DNA of 64,000 nucleotides, from contig CM047431.1 of the NCBI GenBank assembly GCA_026168455.1, positions 21,611,421 to 21,675,420 on the forward strand, read 5' to 3'. Source of the DNA: Theocolax elegans (Eukaryota > Arthropoda > Insecta > Hymenoptera > Cerocephalidae). Under the pieces are notes generated by a model. It was not told the origin of the DNA and did no database searches. It worked only from the letters and a program-made list of their open reading frames with translations. The position numbers and the translations under genes are program-made. This document shows, piece after piece, positions 12,109 to 23,730 of this stretch (the stretch's first letter is position 1; each line of letters starts with the position of its first letter).

Positions 12109-12591
12109 AATTAGTAGTGCGAAAACAGTGCGAAAACAGTTTCAGGTTGAGAGCACTGTTCCCCGCAGAGTCGCGAATTCCCTCTCGTAGTTAACCTCCA
12201 AAATTAATGTTTTGCGAAATTGAAGATTATTGGGCTGGCGGCTGCAGCAAAGCAAGACTATTTATTAAATTAGACGCTGCAGTCGGTGAGCGTCCTTTCA
12301 CGTTCACGAGAGAGATTGATTGATTGATTGATTGAATAGTTTATTTGGCCTTTGGGATTTAAACCCCGTAGGCACTCATTTAGAAAAATACAATTTTCGA
12401 AGATACAAATTTTAACAATAAATAGTATAACGATAATAATATGCACAATAATAATAACAATAATAAAATCAAATAAACTATAGAAAGTCGTTTAAAATAA
12501 AATATAACAAATAATTTAACAATAATAGTAATAAGATAAAATAAAATAATAAATAATACAACAGTAGCTATACATTCTACTCAATTTTAAT

Positions 12592-14901
12592 CTATTCGAG
12601 GCGAGGGATCAGCGGTGGGGTTATCCCCTCATGTTGCATCCTGGTGTCCCAGGCAGTTTGGTCGAGTCCAAACAAATATTGAAATAACGAGTCTTTGAAT
12701 TTGGCGATGGATGATTTCTCAAATGCATGTGGAGGGAGTTCATTAATGATTTTGGATGAGGTGATGATGAATGATTTATTTAAAGCCTCCGTACGAGGAG
12801 GGAGATAATTTAATGATTTTGATGGTTGACGAGTAGAATTGCGGTGATTATGTTGTGAGGTATTTAATTTGATGAAATGGTCTGCCAGGTAACAAGGAGA
12901 GTTATGAGAGATGATGCTAAAGGCAAGTGAGCCGATGATGTATGAGCGCCTGGACTCGACTGATAACCACCTGAGACCTAACCTATACGGAGTGACGTGC
13001 TCTCTTCTCGGTATGTCCCCCCACACGAACCGTATACAAGCATTCAGTAGTCTTTGCAACTTTAGATTCCTGGTCTGGTCAACATCGTTGTAGACCGCAC
13101 ACGCATTATCAAAATGAGGAAAGACAAGTGCCTCCACCAGTCTCTTTCTAAGACCACGTGATAAGGTTTTTCTATAGTATCGTAATGAGTGCAAAACACC
13201 ATGCACACGACTCGAAATAGATGAGATTTGCCTTGCCCAATCAAGAGATGGAGTAATCATGATCCCGAGTGACTTAACCTCACATTCATACTCCAAGAAG
13301 TCCGTTACTAACTTAACCTTAGGGGCAGTATTCAAGTCGATGCACGATAAAAAAGCCTGACTACCCAGAATCCTAACCTTCGTTTTTTTAACATTTAACT
13401 TAAGTCCGTTTCTGTGAGCCCATAGAGCTATTGCATTTGCATCCTGTGTAATACGCTGCACTTCCATTTCAAATTCCGCAGGAAAAAACGAATGGTAGAC
13501 CTGAGCATCATCGGCAAATAGCATGTAATTGCTATGTGTAAGTACTTTCGGCAGATCGTTTATGAATATAGAAAAAAGAATTGGGCCAAGAACACTGCTC
13601 TGAGGCACGCCAGCATTGATTTTCAACCAATCCGAACGCTCACCAGATTCATTCTCCACAGCATGCATGCGACCCACTAGATACCGATAAAACCATGTAA
13701 GCACGTTATCGGAATAACCAATATCACTTAATTTTTTAATTAATTTATCATATGGTACCGTGTCAAAAGCCTTGGAGAAATCAAACAGGATAAGAATCGT
13801 GATCTTTCTGGCGTCAATGGCTCTCCTAACATCATCAAGAACACCCAGGAGTACCGTCTGGGTACTATGTCCTCTGCGAAAACCTGTCTGTCTCTCAGTG
13901 AGAATATTATTCACCTCTAGGTATTTAGATAATTGATTGTGCACAAGTCTTTCTAAAATTTTTGAAACTTCACAAAGCTTTGATATCGGCCTTGTGTCAG
14001 AACACGATTCCATCCTGCCCGACTTTGCCAAAGGAAACAGCAGCACCCTCTTCCAGTATTCAGGATAATATCCAGCTAAAAGCATATCATTAAAAACATC
14101 CACGAGGTGCGGAGTTAATTGAGGCTCTAATAACTTTAGCATTTCCACGGATATGCCACCAATCCCCACTGCCCTCGAGGATGCTCCCCGAATTGCGTTT
14201 TGAACTTCTTTTGTAGTGATATTGGAGAAATGAAAAGAGGAGGAGGAGGGTGATAAAGGACATGAATCACATAAAATGGTTGAAAAAGACTGGATAGACA
14301 ATGGCTGGACGTGATTTGAGACAGAAGCGTAGTGACTGTTAAGCTGTTGCAATGTGAATAAATTAAGTGGCGATGGATTTGTCTTTGAACTAAGACCCAT
14401 GTTTTTAAGGCATTTCCAGGACCTTTTGGGATCGTTTGCACTGTTAAGTTTATTTGCCAGGAAATGAAATTTACTCGAGTTTACAGCATTCGAGACTTGA
14501 TTTCGGAGCCTTTTATAAACATTGTAATCTTCACTTGAACCATTAGCACGAAATCTCTCAAAAGCTGCATTTCTGTCCTTAATTTTCGATTTAATATCCC
14601 TAGTAATCCATGGCTTGTGTTTAGTCTTTAAAGAATATAATTTTATTGGTGCTAACAAATCAAATGTCGAGAGAATTGCCTTGTTTATGAATGATACATT
14701 ATTTGAGATAGTGCTATGATTTATAATTGATGGATGATTGTGGTGTGAGAGCGGACCATGCTGGTAGTTTGATAAGGACAAATCTGTAGAAACATGCTGA
14801 TCAGGCCTATGATGATTGTGGTGAAGACAAAGAGGTGATAGATGAAGTGAATGTGGTTGCGAGGTTATGATAGTTGACCTCTCCCAGATTTCGTTTTCCA
14901 A
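12592..14901 (-). pseudogene. Reverse transcriptase of copy C (769-residue open piece of ORF2)
   Basis: An uninterrupted 769-codon frame carries the linker, then GFRRGHSTQT, FDFSKAFDTVPY, GVPQSSVLGPILFSIFINDL, the active site FADDAQVYHSF, the thumb, and the C-terminal region REHVTPYRLGLRWLS to a natural stop at 12592. It is only the 3' two-thirds of ORF2. The endonuclease end is in another frame immediately upstream (14903-15118), showing a frameshift at about 14900, and the 5' end of the gene is missing. The RT motifs themselves are intact. The apparent ATG start is arbitrary. Confidence 0.85.
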
Positions 14902-14902
14902 A

Positions 14903-15118
14903 TTACCTTACGACTGTCGGCGTGTTAGCAATCCTTAAAATAATGCTTATAGCATCGTGACCTGCTGCGAAAGGAGCTGTCGTTTTAATATATTCGTGAT
15001 CGGGTATTGGTTCACGAATCAGGAAGAGATCCAACCATGTATGAGAAGGCCCGCCCGATGTCAATTTTGCAGTCAATTTATCTTGATTTCTGGACGACTG
15101 CCTACAGCAAAAGTGCAA
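14903..15118 (-). pseudogene. Endonuclease C-terminal remnant of copy C
   Basis: Encodes SHTWLDLFLIREPIPDHEY followed by APFAAGHDAI, matching the C-terminal part of the apurinic-type endonuclease in copy B (SHTWLDLFIVR ... AAGHDSI). The catalytic N-terminal half is missing through 5' truncation. A frame change separates it from the RT frame that begins at 14901. Confidence 0.75.
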
Positions 15119-15254
15119 CTAATTTACTAGGTACGAACTGTAGACAGCGGTCGTCCGATTTGCAATGCGCTAAAACTCGTGTTTATAACGTGAGTAAAAT
15201 AAACTTATTTGCTTTGTGGAGATCAATAGACAACGTCTTTGTACTCACCGCGCG

Positions 15255-15255
<1 letters not shown>

Positions 15256-15292
<37 letters not shown>
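15256..15292. repeat. GA microsatellite
   Basis: An uninterrupted (GA)n run upstream of the truncated 5' end of copy C. The 133-codon + strand frame running through it (15007-15408) includes a run of Arg-Glu from the repeat and is an artefact. Confidence 0.9.
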
Positions 15293-15294
<2 letters not shown>

Positions 15295-15346
15295 GCTGCA
15301 ACTTATTTGTTCAGAAATTATTCTAACCCCATATCTATATATATAT

Positions 15347-15741
15347 GCAGCATTCCACGTGAAGTGGTCCGATCACAATTTCAAAATGTATCAAGTTTTG
15401 TGTACTGACTAGAAATGTTTTTCAGAAAACAGAAAACAATTTTCAGATACTGGAATCTATTTGTTCAAAACTTATTTTAACCTCAAAAAGTGAATTTTTT
15501 CAAATGTGTTTACCGCTATTTAACTAAAAATCTATCAACTTTTACTATATAACATTATGTGTAACATTTGTTGCTAATTATGTCTAGAATTTATCCTTTT
15601 GAGTTAGAATTTCTAACCCCAAGCTCAATATCACATAATTAGCAAAGAATGTTACATATAATGTTAAATAGTAAAACTTGATATATTTTGCGTTAAATAG
15701 CGGTACACACAGCTGATGTTGAAAGAAAAGTTTGCTACTCT
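15347..15741. mobile_element. TA-flanked palindrome family member, right arm truncated
   Basis: It begins directly after a TATATATATATAT tract with GCAGCATTCCACGTGAAGTG, matching the terminal motif of the elements at 37412, 38833 and 51454. An internal inverted repeat pairs about 15508-15590 with 15640-15720. The right arm stops at about 15741, short of the outer terminus. The body matches 38833 onward and 51454 onward closely (for example the segment around AACCTCAAAAAGTGAATTTT). Confidence 0.7.
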
Positions 15742-15954
15742 AAGTAAGGTACGATAATATAATCGCTAAACAAAGACAATCTTTTGATAATTATTCTGAA
15801 TTACTATTAAAAGATAAAAATATTGAAATAAATAAATTTTTAATCTATGTTTAGACATTACAGAATCAAATAAATTAGTATCACAATTTACAAAAATTAT
15901 ACAAGTTATTGAAAAGTATTTGTTTGAAAAAAGTGTACTCTGTTTAACATATCT

Positions 15955-16800
15955 AAAGATATGAATGTAATTAATATTGATTGGATAGAAATTGATGAAA
16001 TTTTAAAAGAAATATATCATAAAACTGGAATTAATATTATAATCTGTGAAAATGAGGTGAAATGGGTTGAACCTGAAGACAGATATGAAATATTCGAACT
16101 TTTTCACTCCTGTAATATATAAAGTCATGCAGGAATAACAGATGTATAATAAAAATGAAAGCATGTAATTTTGGAAAAATTTAAAGAATGGTAAACAGAA
16201 AGCAATAAAAAATTGTGATAGTTGTCAAAGAAATAAGTTAAAGAGGAAAAAAATAAGAGAGACGATGTTAATAACCGATACACTTTATAAATCTCTTATT
16301 AAAATATTAATGAATGTTGTAGACCCTTTGAATCTTACTAAAAAACATTATAAATAACTTAATAGCTATACATATAAAAGATCAAACAGCAGAAGCAGCA
16401 GCTGATAAATTCATCAAAAAGTTTATTTTTGTCTTTGTATACTTTAAGGTTGTCCTTTCAGGTAAAGGGAGAAATTTTACTAGTAAAATAATGAAATCAG
16501 TTGCACAAAGATTTAAATTTTTCAATATAGGAACTAGACTCTTCATTTCATGGACCAACGGCAAGTTACAGTGGACACATATCAATTATTGACTTCACAA
16601 AAAATTATTCGTCAAACAAATTGAATGGAATGAGTAAATTGAATCAGCGCAATTGTTTATAATAATAATGTTTATACCAGCCATAATTTTACTCCTTATG
16701 AATTATAGTTTGATTTTTCTCCTAGATTCTTGTCTAGTGAACCTTTAAAGAAAAGTGAGTAATTACCTAAATTTAACGTTTATCTTAAAAATTATTATGC
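15955..16800 (+). pseudogene. Ty3/gypsy integrase remnant
   Basis: Broken + strand frames keep the order of a gypsy-type integrase. There is a His-His-Cys-Cys zinc-binding region (FHSC ... SHAGIT ... CDSCQRNKLKRKK, about 16100-16250), then the catalytic core with KDQTAEAAADKFI, a segment around GKGRNFTSK (about 16462-16490), a degraded 'SNG'-like region, and a downstream TPYEL-like area near 16690. Several stops and frameshifts are visible and no LTRs could be assigned. The sequence 15760-15950 just upstream may be the RNase H/linker part but is too decayed to prove. It is an old, non-functional fragment. Confidence 0.75.
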
Positions 16801-17628
16801 TGGTTCAAAATTTTTATTTAAAAAAAATTAAATAATATTTCTTCCCGTGCCATACATCATCAGTAAAATAATAAATACTAGCAACAAATACCTCGGTCGC
16901 TAACGCTCCCTCGGTCGATTTAAACTTTTGATTTATTTTGTTGTATCAATATTAATTATTAGGAAAACATTTAAACTATATGAAGTTATAAAGTTATTAG
17001 ATTTAATTTTTCATTTTCAAAGTTTAGATAAATATAATATATTAATACTAAGTAATAATAATCTTACTTATTTGTTAACATTTATTATTGTCTATTTTTT
17101 AATGCACATAATTACAATAATAATTGGATTTTATTATTCTTCAATTGAAACACTCTTTGATTTTATATTATTATTATTATTCTTATGGCGTTGTCCAACC
17201 TTATTTCCTTTGTAATTATTATATGTGAAAAAATAAATAAAATTACAATTGTATGAATACAATAAAAAAAGGTAATTAGGTAACCTTTAATTTATGCACA
17301 TTTAGATTTTACATGTATATATGGGCAATTTCTCATAAATTGATCATGTCAAAAAATAAAAATCATGAAAAATAGAAAATTTTATAAAAATTTAAAATAA
17401 AATATTATTTATAATTATTAATGATTGATTTTCACCTATCGATTGCTCAACATTTGGAGGATAAAAGTTCTATATATATAAAAAAAAAATAAAATTAAAG
17501 TTAATTTGTTTTTTTTTAATTTATTTATTTATTTATTTATTTTTTATTATTTTTTTCAAATAAATTAAATATTAAAAATATATAATAGAAAAAATTAAAG
17601 TTAAAGTTAAAGTTAAATAAAAATTAAA
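16801..17628. other. AT-rich stretch without recognised genes
   Basis: Very AT-rich. A 38-bp block at about 16879-16916 (ending CTAACGCTCCCTCGG) closely resembles one at about 25700-25735. A 95-codon frame at 16928-17215 is a leucine/isoleucine-rich product of AT composition. T-rich and ATTT repeats lie around 17505-17550. Confidence 0.5.
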
Positions 17629-17820
17629 TTCCATCAAAAACCTTTCTCCCTTTCTGTGACGTCAATCTATTTGTGTGACGTAATTGTCGATGTGACGATA
17701 TTTTTTGATAAATAGATGTATCACATGTTTTTTGACGCACTGTTGGGGGTTAATGTTTTTAGTTGTTTTTTTAAAAGGGGTAAAATTTGAAGGGGGAAGG
17801 GGTGGTGGTATGGGGTGTAC

Positions 17821-18032
17821 CCTGACCACCTAGACATCGTCTTCGGGAAGTGACAATTTTTTTTGCATATTCAAGCAGGGTGGCACACTACTTACCAGTA
17901 GACGATGTCCAGATGACCCGGAGGTCACCCTGACCACCTGGACATCGTCTTCAGGAAGTGAAAATTTTTTTTTGCATATTCAAGCACGGTGGTACACTAC
18001 TTACCAGTAGACGATGTCCAGATGACCCGGAG
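17821..18032 (+). repeat. 108-bp direct repeats in the left arm (2 units)
   Basis: Units begin at 17821 and 17929. Each contains ACCTGGACATCGTCT (or CTAGACATCGTCT), a poly-T run, GCATATTCAAGCA, and AGACGATGTCCAGATGACCC, so each unit can itself fold into a hairpin using the GACATCGTCT/AGACGATGTC pair. Confidence 0.85.
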
Positions 18033-18076
18033 GTAAAAAAAAAATAAATCAACAACATAACAATTCAAAAATTGAA

Positions 18077-18242
18077 GCAGCACCTTTAAAGCCTAGCGCT
18101 AATATTGCTAAGTTTTTAATAAAGCGTTAAAAATAAATTAATTAATAAAAAAAATCATATCTAAAGTGCACACTTAATTGAAATATTTACAAATATACAT
18201 ATAAGCAGCACCTTTAAAGAGTAGCGCTCAAAATTTTAAAAT
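18077..18242 (+). repeat. 197-bp unit, first copy (left of the insertion)
   Basis: Starts GCAGCACCTTTAAAGCCTAGCG, contains an internal second GCAGCACCTTTAAAGAGTAGCG at 18205, and is cut at 18242 by the non-LTR insertion. The same unit continues at 22934 and repeats twice more in the same orientation. Confidence 0.85.
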
Positions 18243-18406
18243 TTATTTATTATTTATTTATTAGTAATTTGTTTAGGGGAATGTATTCCCATTACAAATA
18301 TTTGGGTGAACCCAATCGTAACAGGTTTAATCTTAAAATACATTGAAGTATGCTAAATTATGTTGGATTTATACGAATAAAAGCTATAAACTAAAGTATA
18401 CACATA

Positions 18407-18408
<2 letters not shown>

Positions 18409-18451
<43 letters not shown>
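18409..18451. repeat. TA microsatellite in the 3' UTR of the non-LTR element
   Basis: An uninterrupted (TA)n run of about 40 bp, 60 bp downstream of the RT stop codon on the minus strand. Confidence 0.95.
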
Positions 18452-18452
<1 letters not shown>

Positions 18453-18514
18453 CCTATATAATTTTTCATATAAATAAGCCTTTGTGGATCTTAACAATGT
18501 TACATGTTACACAT

Positions 18515-21500
18515 TTACATGTTCTCTTCATTGAGAATGTACGATCTAGTTTTAAGCATATAAGCAATAAAGTTGAAAAACATTTTCATTTGTGGTACAT
18601 TATAGTTAGTTAATACCTCCAATAAATTGTAATTCTTTAGATACTTTGAACGAATACTGTAGTACATTGGACACTCAGTTATAATGTGGTTAATGTTTTC
18701 CGCGGTGTTAAGGTTACACATGAAACAAGGTTCTTGGATATTTATTCTGTACAATATTTTATTATAATTAATATTAAGAAATATATCTCCTGCTAACCTG
18801 CATGCAGCAAAGATTCTTATGATAGGCATGGGCAGAGCAAGTGTTAGATAAGGTTCACAGTGTAATTGGTTAAGATTTTTTATCTCTTTAAATAATTTAT
18901 TGTATGATGAGTTGATTATTCTAAGTTTATCTTCTTTGAAGCTGAGGTTACTTAATACTCCTTTAATGTTAGGAATAGCTAGTTTGATTGATTCTACGTC
19001 TTCAGTATCAATAAGGTATTCATGATTTGCTCTTTTTAACTTTAGAGTAAGTTGTGTGTACCAATTTGATTTATTCGCTATGAGTTCGCGTTTGTTGATG
19101 ATTTTTAGGTGGTTATACATTATTTTAGGATAACGGTGGTCTTGCATTTCAATGATTTTTAACCAGTACTTAATTGCAGATTTTCCTTTTGTTATTGAAA
19201 ATTCAGCAGCAGTTTTTATCCTATTAGTAGAAGAGAAATTTACACCTAAATACACGTAGTTTTTTACAACTTCAAGGGGTGTATTATTGTATCTGATAGG
19301 TCTGATGTTCTTCATTCTTCCATGTGTTTTATATATTACAATTTTAGATTTGTCTGTATTTACTGTGAGGTTTTTTGTTTTGCAGTATTTTGCTAAAGTA
19401 TTTAATTTATCTTGAAGATCGATAGCATTTTTTGCTAGTATGGTGGGATCGTCGGCGAATAGTAACATATCAACATTTTTTTCGATTGATATGTGCCCCT
19501 CTTTTTTAAAGAATTCACATATATCATAGATAAACATGCCAAATAGTAGGGGACTCAGCGAGTCACCTTGAAGGACACCTTCAGTAATGTTAATATAATT
19601 GGATTTTGTACATCTATCGATTTTTATGTGCATTGTAGCATTTCTATAAAGATTTTGTAAAAATTTAATAATTTTGGTGCTAACACCGGCAGTGTAAAGT
19701 GATTGCCATAGAAGTGAGTGTGTTACTGAGTCGAATGCTCTTCTGAAGTCTATAAATGCTACCAAAAGTTTCCCTTTGGGTAAGGAGAGTTCTGATGCAA
19801 TTTTTGCCTGAAGTATGAAGATGTTGTCGTCGCAAGAGCGTTTTTCGCGGAAGCCTGATTGGCATTCTGGAAATATATTGTGTTTTTCGCACCAAGTGGA
19901 TAATCTTTTGGCAATAAGCGCTGTAAACAATTTGCATAGACAGTCGATTAGCGCAATACCTCTGTAGTTGCTTGGATTATGGGGGTCTCCTTTTTTATGA
20001 AGTAGTGAGATTTCAGAATTGTTCCAATTGGACGGTATTGTTCCCGTCTCAAATATTTTGTTGAACATATGAGTCAATAGTTTGATCCCTGGTGCAGGGA
20101 GCCACTTATAAAAAGAATTGGAGATACCATTGGGACCAGGTGACTTATTAGTTTTTAAATTGTGTAGGCCAGTGCATATTTCTTCATAAGTGAAACTTTT
20201 GTCCAGGTCTGGATGTCTGCAGTCATAAAATGTAGCAATAGTGGTGTTTTTTGGAGGGTAAATGTTTTGATAAAATTCTTCCAGCACTGTTACTGGGATA
20301 GGACAGCTTGACATCTTTTTACCCTTTAATTTGCGACAGTGGACCAGAATGCTCCAGGATTTCTTCTTATGTTTGAGAGATTTGATTGTAGATTACTCAT
20401 ATATGTATTCTTTTTCTCTATATAAAGTAGTTTATAAGTTTTTTTGGCGTCAAGAAATTGGGTTCTTAGTCTATTATCACCTGATTTTCGCCACTTACGG
20501 TTTAATTTTTTTTGTTCCTTGTTGGCAATTCTACAATCTTTGTCATACTATGGTTTGTCTCTTAGTTTTAAATTTGAATTTTTAATAATAATTTTTTTTT
20601 TCAAAGTCGAGTTTTCTTGCAGTTTCCACAATCGAAGAGGTTAGAATTTTATTGAGATTTTCGACATCTTCATCCTGAAGTGTATCAATATCGCTGTAAT
20701 TGGAATAGAGTAGCTTAGACATACTTTCCATGTAATCCAACTGACGCTCTGAATCCCATTCTAACTTGGTATATGATTGAGAGAGCTGTCTGCTTACGCT
20801 ACTTGTAGAATTTTTAACATTTGTTAATATTGAGTAATATTGAGTGATCGGATAATCCCACATTTAGTACCGAAAAGTCCAGCAGCGAGGACAGACCGTT
20901 GTTATTTGTCCACACGTAGTCAATAGTGCTTGATCCATTAGGTCCAATGAACGTAAAATTACCGTTCCTGTCGGAGACGCTTCTTCCATTTAAGGTGGTC
21001 AGTCCTAAGTTTTCCATCTCGTTAACTAGTAGCTTTCCGTGTTTAGAAATTATGTGATCAAGCGAATTACGATCAGGGTAGAACGCGGTATCTATAGTAG
21101 TAGGTTCAGAGATTTGATTTTCGAGTCCAATTCTTGTGTTAAAATCACCTCCTAGTAAGAGAACACCATTGAAGTTTGTGAGAGAATTTCTAATAAGGTA
21201 AATCACGTTTTCAATCCTATTTTCTATGTGTATGCTATTTAAATATACGTTGATTATAAGAAATTTTGTTCCATTGATTGAGCAACCGAGTGATAGGATG
21301 TATTCATTTGAGTAAGTGATTACAGGATTGTTCACCTTCGCTGGGTCTACCAATATTCCCAAACCACCACTTGCTCTACCCAAGACCTTATTTTTTACAG
21401 CAGGCGACTCAAAAAGAGTATAATTGTAAAATAAAGCAGGTAAAGCAGACTTCTTATTGTATAGCCATGATTCTGAAAAACATAATATTGCACAGTTAGT

Positions 21501-21554
21501 AAATACTGAAGAGTCGTCATTAGATAAGCAATGCAAATTATTAAAGCCGTGCAC
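18515..21554 (-). pseudogene. ORF2 of the 18.2-22.9 kb element: endonuclease plus reverse transcriptase
   Basis: Open pieces on the minus strand: 20814-21554 (endonuclease; SESWL, LLLGGDFNTR, NGNFTFIGPNGSSTIDYVW, GLSDHS), 20582-20863 (linker, another frame) and 18515-20314 (599 residues). The last holds the RT with KKGDPHNPSNYRGIAL, SGFREKRSCDDN, AFIDFRRAFDSV, GVLQGDSLSPLLF and the active site FADD, then a C-terminal cysteine cluster CFMCNLNTAENINHIITEC. There is a frameshift between the first two pieces (20814-20863) and at least one in-frame stop between 20584 and 20317. No RNase H domain is seen. The clade is uncertain. Confidence 0.82.
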
Positions 21555-21761
21555 ATTCCAAAAATTTATAGTTAAAAAATTATTGTTACTATTTATGGAG
21601 GTATTTTTACAATTACTAGATGTGTTTATAGTATTAGAATTGTTGTCTGAGATAATAGTGTTATGGTGAAAATCAAGTAGTGTTGAGAGTTATTTTCTCT
21701 AATTATGTTATTATGTAAATACGAGTTTAAACTAGAATTGATGCTTATCGGTGCAGCAGTG

Positions 21762-22611
21762 TTACTCCATACTGAGCTGCGACAGCTGAAAGGGCTGCGA
21801 CACTTGTTGTGGAGGAGAAGAGGTTATGTTTCCGCAGTCAATCGCTCTTGATATCTCGTTCCAAGTTCTTTCAATGCCGTCGACAGTTATTTTTTGGTAA
21901 CTAACTCTAAGTGTTTTGCCATTGCGTTTTTCTTCCTCGGCAAGCTTATAAAGTTCCCGTTGAATTTCACGTTCCTTTTTGGTTCGATCGTTTGTTATAA
22001 AGATCTTACTGCCTTGTAATTTGTTTTTCTTGGTCATGATTAGTCTCTTACTTACAATATTGTCAAGTTTCACAATTACTAGTTGGGAGCCAGACTGTGT
22101 TTTTATTATTTGTGTATCTACGATGTTTACATTTACATTAATTTTTTCTGTAAACAAATTCCTTACTTCTTCGTTACAGGTGTTCGAATTTGCATTCAGA
22201 CCTCGAATAATGAGGTTATTTTTTTTATCTTGTCTTAGGCGTGATTCTTCTCGACATTCAATAATGTCTAGTCTTTTGATCAGGGCTTGATTTTCTACAT
22301 TCCGGATTCTGTCCCTCACTTCAAGTTCCGAATGGACGATTGATATAACAATATTATTGATGTTTCCAAGTTGATTCTTAACCTCCGAAATATCGATTGA
22401 CATCTGGTCGATTTTTTTCTAGTATCTCTTGAAGAATGTCGGTATCGTTATTTGTAGTGCGTTGCGTTGAAGAATTTTTAAAGTGGTCGACAATCGTTTT
22501 GGTATTATGGTTTTGATTGTTGTTTCCTGGATTGTTGTTGCGTAGTCGATTTTTGAGTGTAGCATTGGTGTTCGAGTTCAGGGTTGCACTGTGTTTATCG
22601 TCACCCGCCAT
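21762..22611 (-). pseudogene. ORF1 of the 18.2-22.9 kb element: L1-type RNA-binding protein, frameshifted
   Basis: Two overlapping frames: 22378-22611 (start MAGDDKHSATLN, Asn-rich) and 21762-22403 (213 residues). The break falls in a run of seven A near 22411-22418. The second piece has a coiled-coil-like region, then KKNNLIIRGLN and a following alpha/beta region and basic C-terminal domain typical of L1-type ORF1 RRM proteins (transposase_22-like). Such proteins coat the element RNA. The start at 22611 is the first ATG after about 320 bp of leader. Confidence 0.72.
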
Positions 22612-22933
22612 GACGTGTCGTATAGTATAGTATAAAGTGTTGTGCTAAAAGGCGGTAAGTGTCGCTGCACTGGTGTTTCCACAGTGCGATGTACGAATTT
22701 TCGACGACTGTTTTCTAACCTCAATTTTACCTTAAGATTTTTACTTCTATATTAGTTGCTTATTTGCGAGTACAATTATTCGTTTTATTGTTTAAAATGA
22801 CACGCATTAGCGAACAGAAAGATGAACTGTCCATATGAGGTGATTTATTTATACTAACACTGTTTATGACAACAATTATAGGGAGCCAAGGTACATCGAC
22901 ACAATCTCTTGCTAGCGCCAACCGGAAGTCTCC

Positions 22934-23340
22934 AAAATTTTAAAATAAATCGTCAATAGAACAATTAATAAATTAAAGCAGCACCTTTAAAGCGTAGCGC
23001 TAATATTGCTAAGTTTTTAACAAAGCGTTAAAAATAAATTAATTAATAAAAAAAATCTTATCTAAAGTGCACACTTAATTCAAATATTTACAAATATACA
23101 TATAAGCAGCACCTTTAAAGAGTAGCGCTCAAAATTTTAAAATAAATCATCAATAGAACAATTCAAAAATTGAAGCAGCACCTTTAAAGCGTAGCGCTAA
23201 TATTGCTAAGTTTTTAACAAAGCGTTAAAAATAAATTAATTAATAAAAAAATCATATCTAAAGTGCACACTTAATTCAAATATTTACAAATATACATATA
23301 AGCAGCACCTTTAAAGAGTAGCACTCAAAATTTCAAAATA
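22934..23340 (+). repeat. 197-bp unit array, right of the insertion
   Basis: After the remainder of the interrupted unit (22934-22977), two further units start at 22978 and 23175 (period 197). Each carries two GCAGCACCTTTAAAG sub-blocks about 128 bp apart. Orientation is the same as at 18077, unlike the surrounding inverted arms, so the array is the centre of the foldback element. Confidence 0.85.
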
Positions 23341-23451
23341 AATGAACAATATATATTGAACAAAATATATGAACAATATATGTCAGTCCCAAGCCTGTAA
23401 TCGCAGAGGGAAAATGAAATTAAACAAAAAAATTATAAAACAAAAAAATAA

Positions 23452-23730
23452 TGTCACTTCCTGAAGACGATGTCCAGGTGGTCAGGGTGACCTCCGGGTC
23501 ATCTGGACATCGTCTACTGGTAAGTAGTGTACCACCCTGCTTAAATATGCAAAAAAAATTGTCACTTCCTGAAGACGATGTCCAGGTGGTCAGGGTGACC
23601 TCCGGGACATCTGGACATCGTCTACTGGTAAGTAGTGTGCCACCCTGCTTGAATATGCAAAAAAATTGTCACTTCCTGAAGACGATGTCTAGGTGGTCAG
23701 GGTACACCCCATACCACCACCCCTTCCCCC
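23452..23730 (-). repeat. 108-bp repeats in the right arm (about 2.6 units)
   Basis: Inverse of the left-arm repeats: GTCACTTCCTGAAGACGATG starts at about 23452, 23562 and 23667. One more unit or part-unit than in the left arm, so the arrays changed in number independently. Confidence 0.85.

Larger units (their letters stand above)
7420..12314 (-). mobile_element. Non-LTR retrotransposon copy B, near full length, two ORFs
   Basis: The 3' tail on the minus strand is CAAT repeats at 7420; the 5' boundary is about 12314, next to the tail of copy C. The order from the 5' end is a short 5' UTR, ORF1 with a zinc-finger-like N terminus, then ORF2 with an apurinic endonuclease and reverse transcriptase. 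The coding style (FDFSKAFDSVPH, GVPQGSVLGPLLFSIFINDLP, FADDTQIYHS) resembles the CR1/L2-like part of the non-LTR tree; the clade needs a phylogeny. It is inactivated by frameshifts and one internal stop. Confidence 0.82.
12315..15130 (-). mobile_element. Non-LTR retrotransposon copy C, 5'-truncated
   Basis: The CAAT-repeat 3' tail is at 12315 (+ strand ATTGATTGATTGATTGATTG). The 3' UTR runs to about 12590, then a long RT frame, then a piece of endonuclease. The 5' end is lost within the endonuclease around 15130. ORF1 is absent. Same family as copies A and B by tail, 3' UTR style and protein sequence, but clearly diverged from B. Confidence 0.8.
18243..22933 (-). mobile_element. Full-length non-LTR retrotransposon with 13-bp target duplication
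   Basis: The duplication AAAATTTTAAAAT lies at 18230-18242 and 22934-22946, and the uninterrupted target sequence can be read in the neighbouring 197-bp unit near 23134. On the minus strand the 5' end is GGAGACTTCCGGTTGGCGC (from 22933) and the 3' end is an (AAATA)n-like tail at 18243. ORF1 and ORF2 are present but broken. A 40-bp TA microsatellite (18409-18450) sits in the 3' UTR. Confidence 0.88.

Noticed and set aside
15007..15408. 133-codon + strand frame
   Set aside because: It runs through the GA microsatellite (a run of Arg-Glu) and is antisense to the endonuclease remnant of copy C; no family similarity.
16928..17215. 95-codon hydrophobic frame
   Set aside because: A leucine/isoleucine/phenylalanine run expected from AT-rich DNA; no start context or similarity. 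The same applies to the minus frame 7504-7791.
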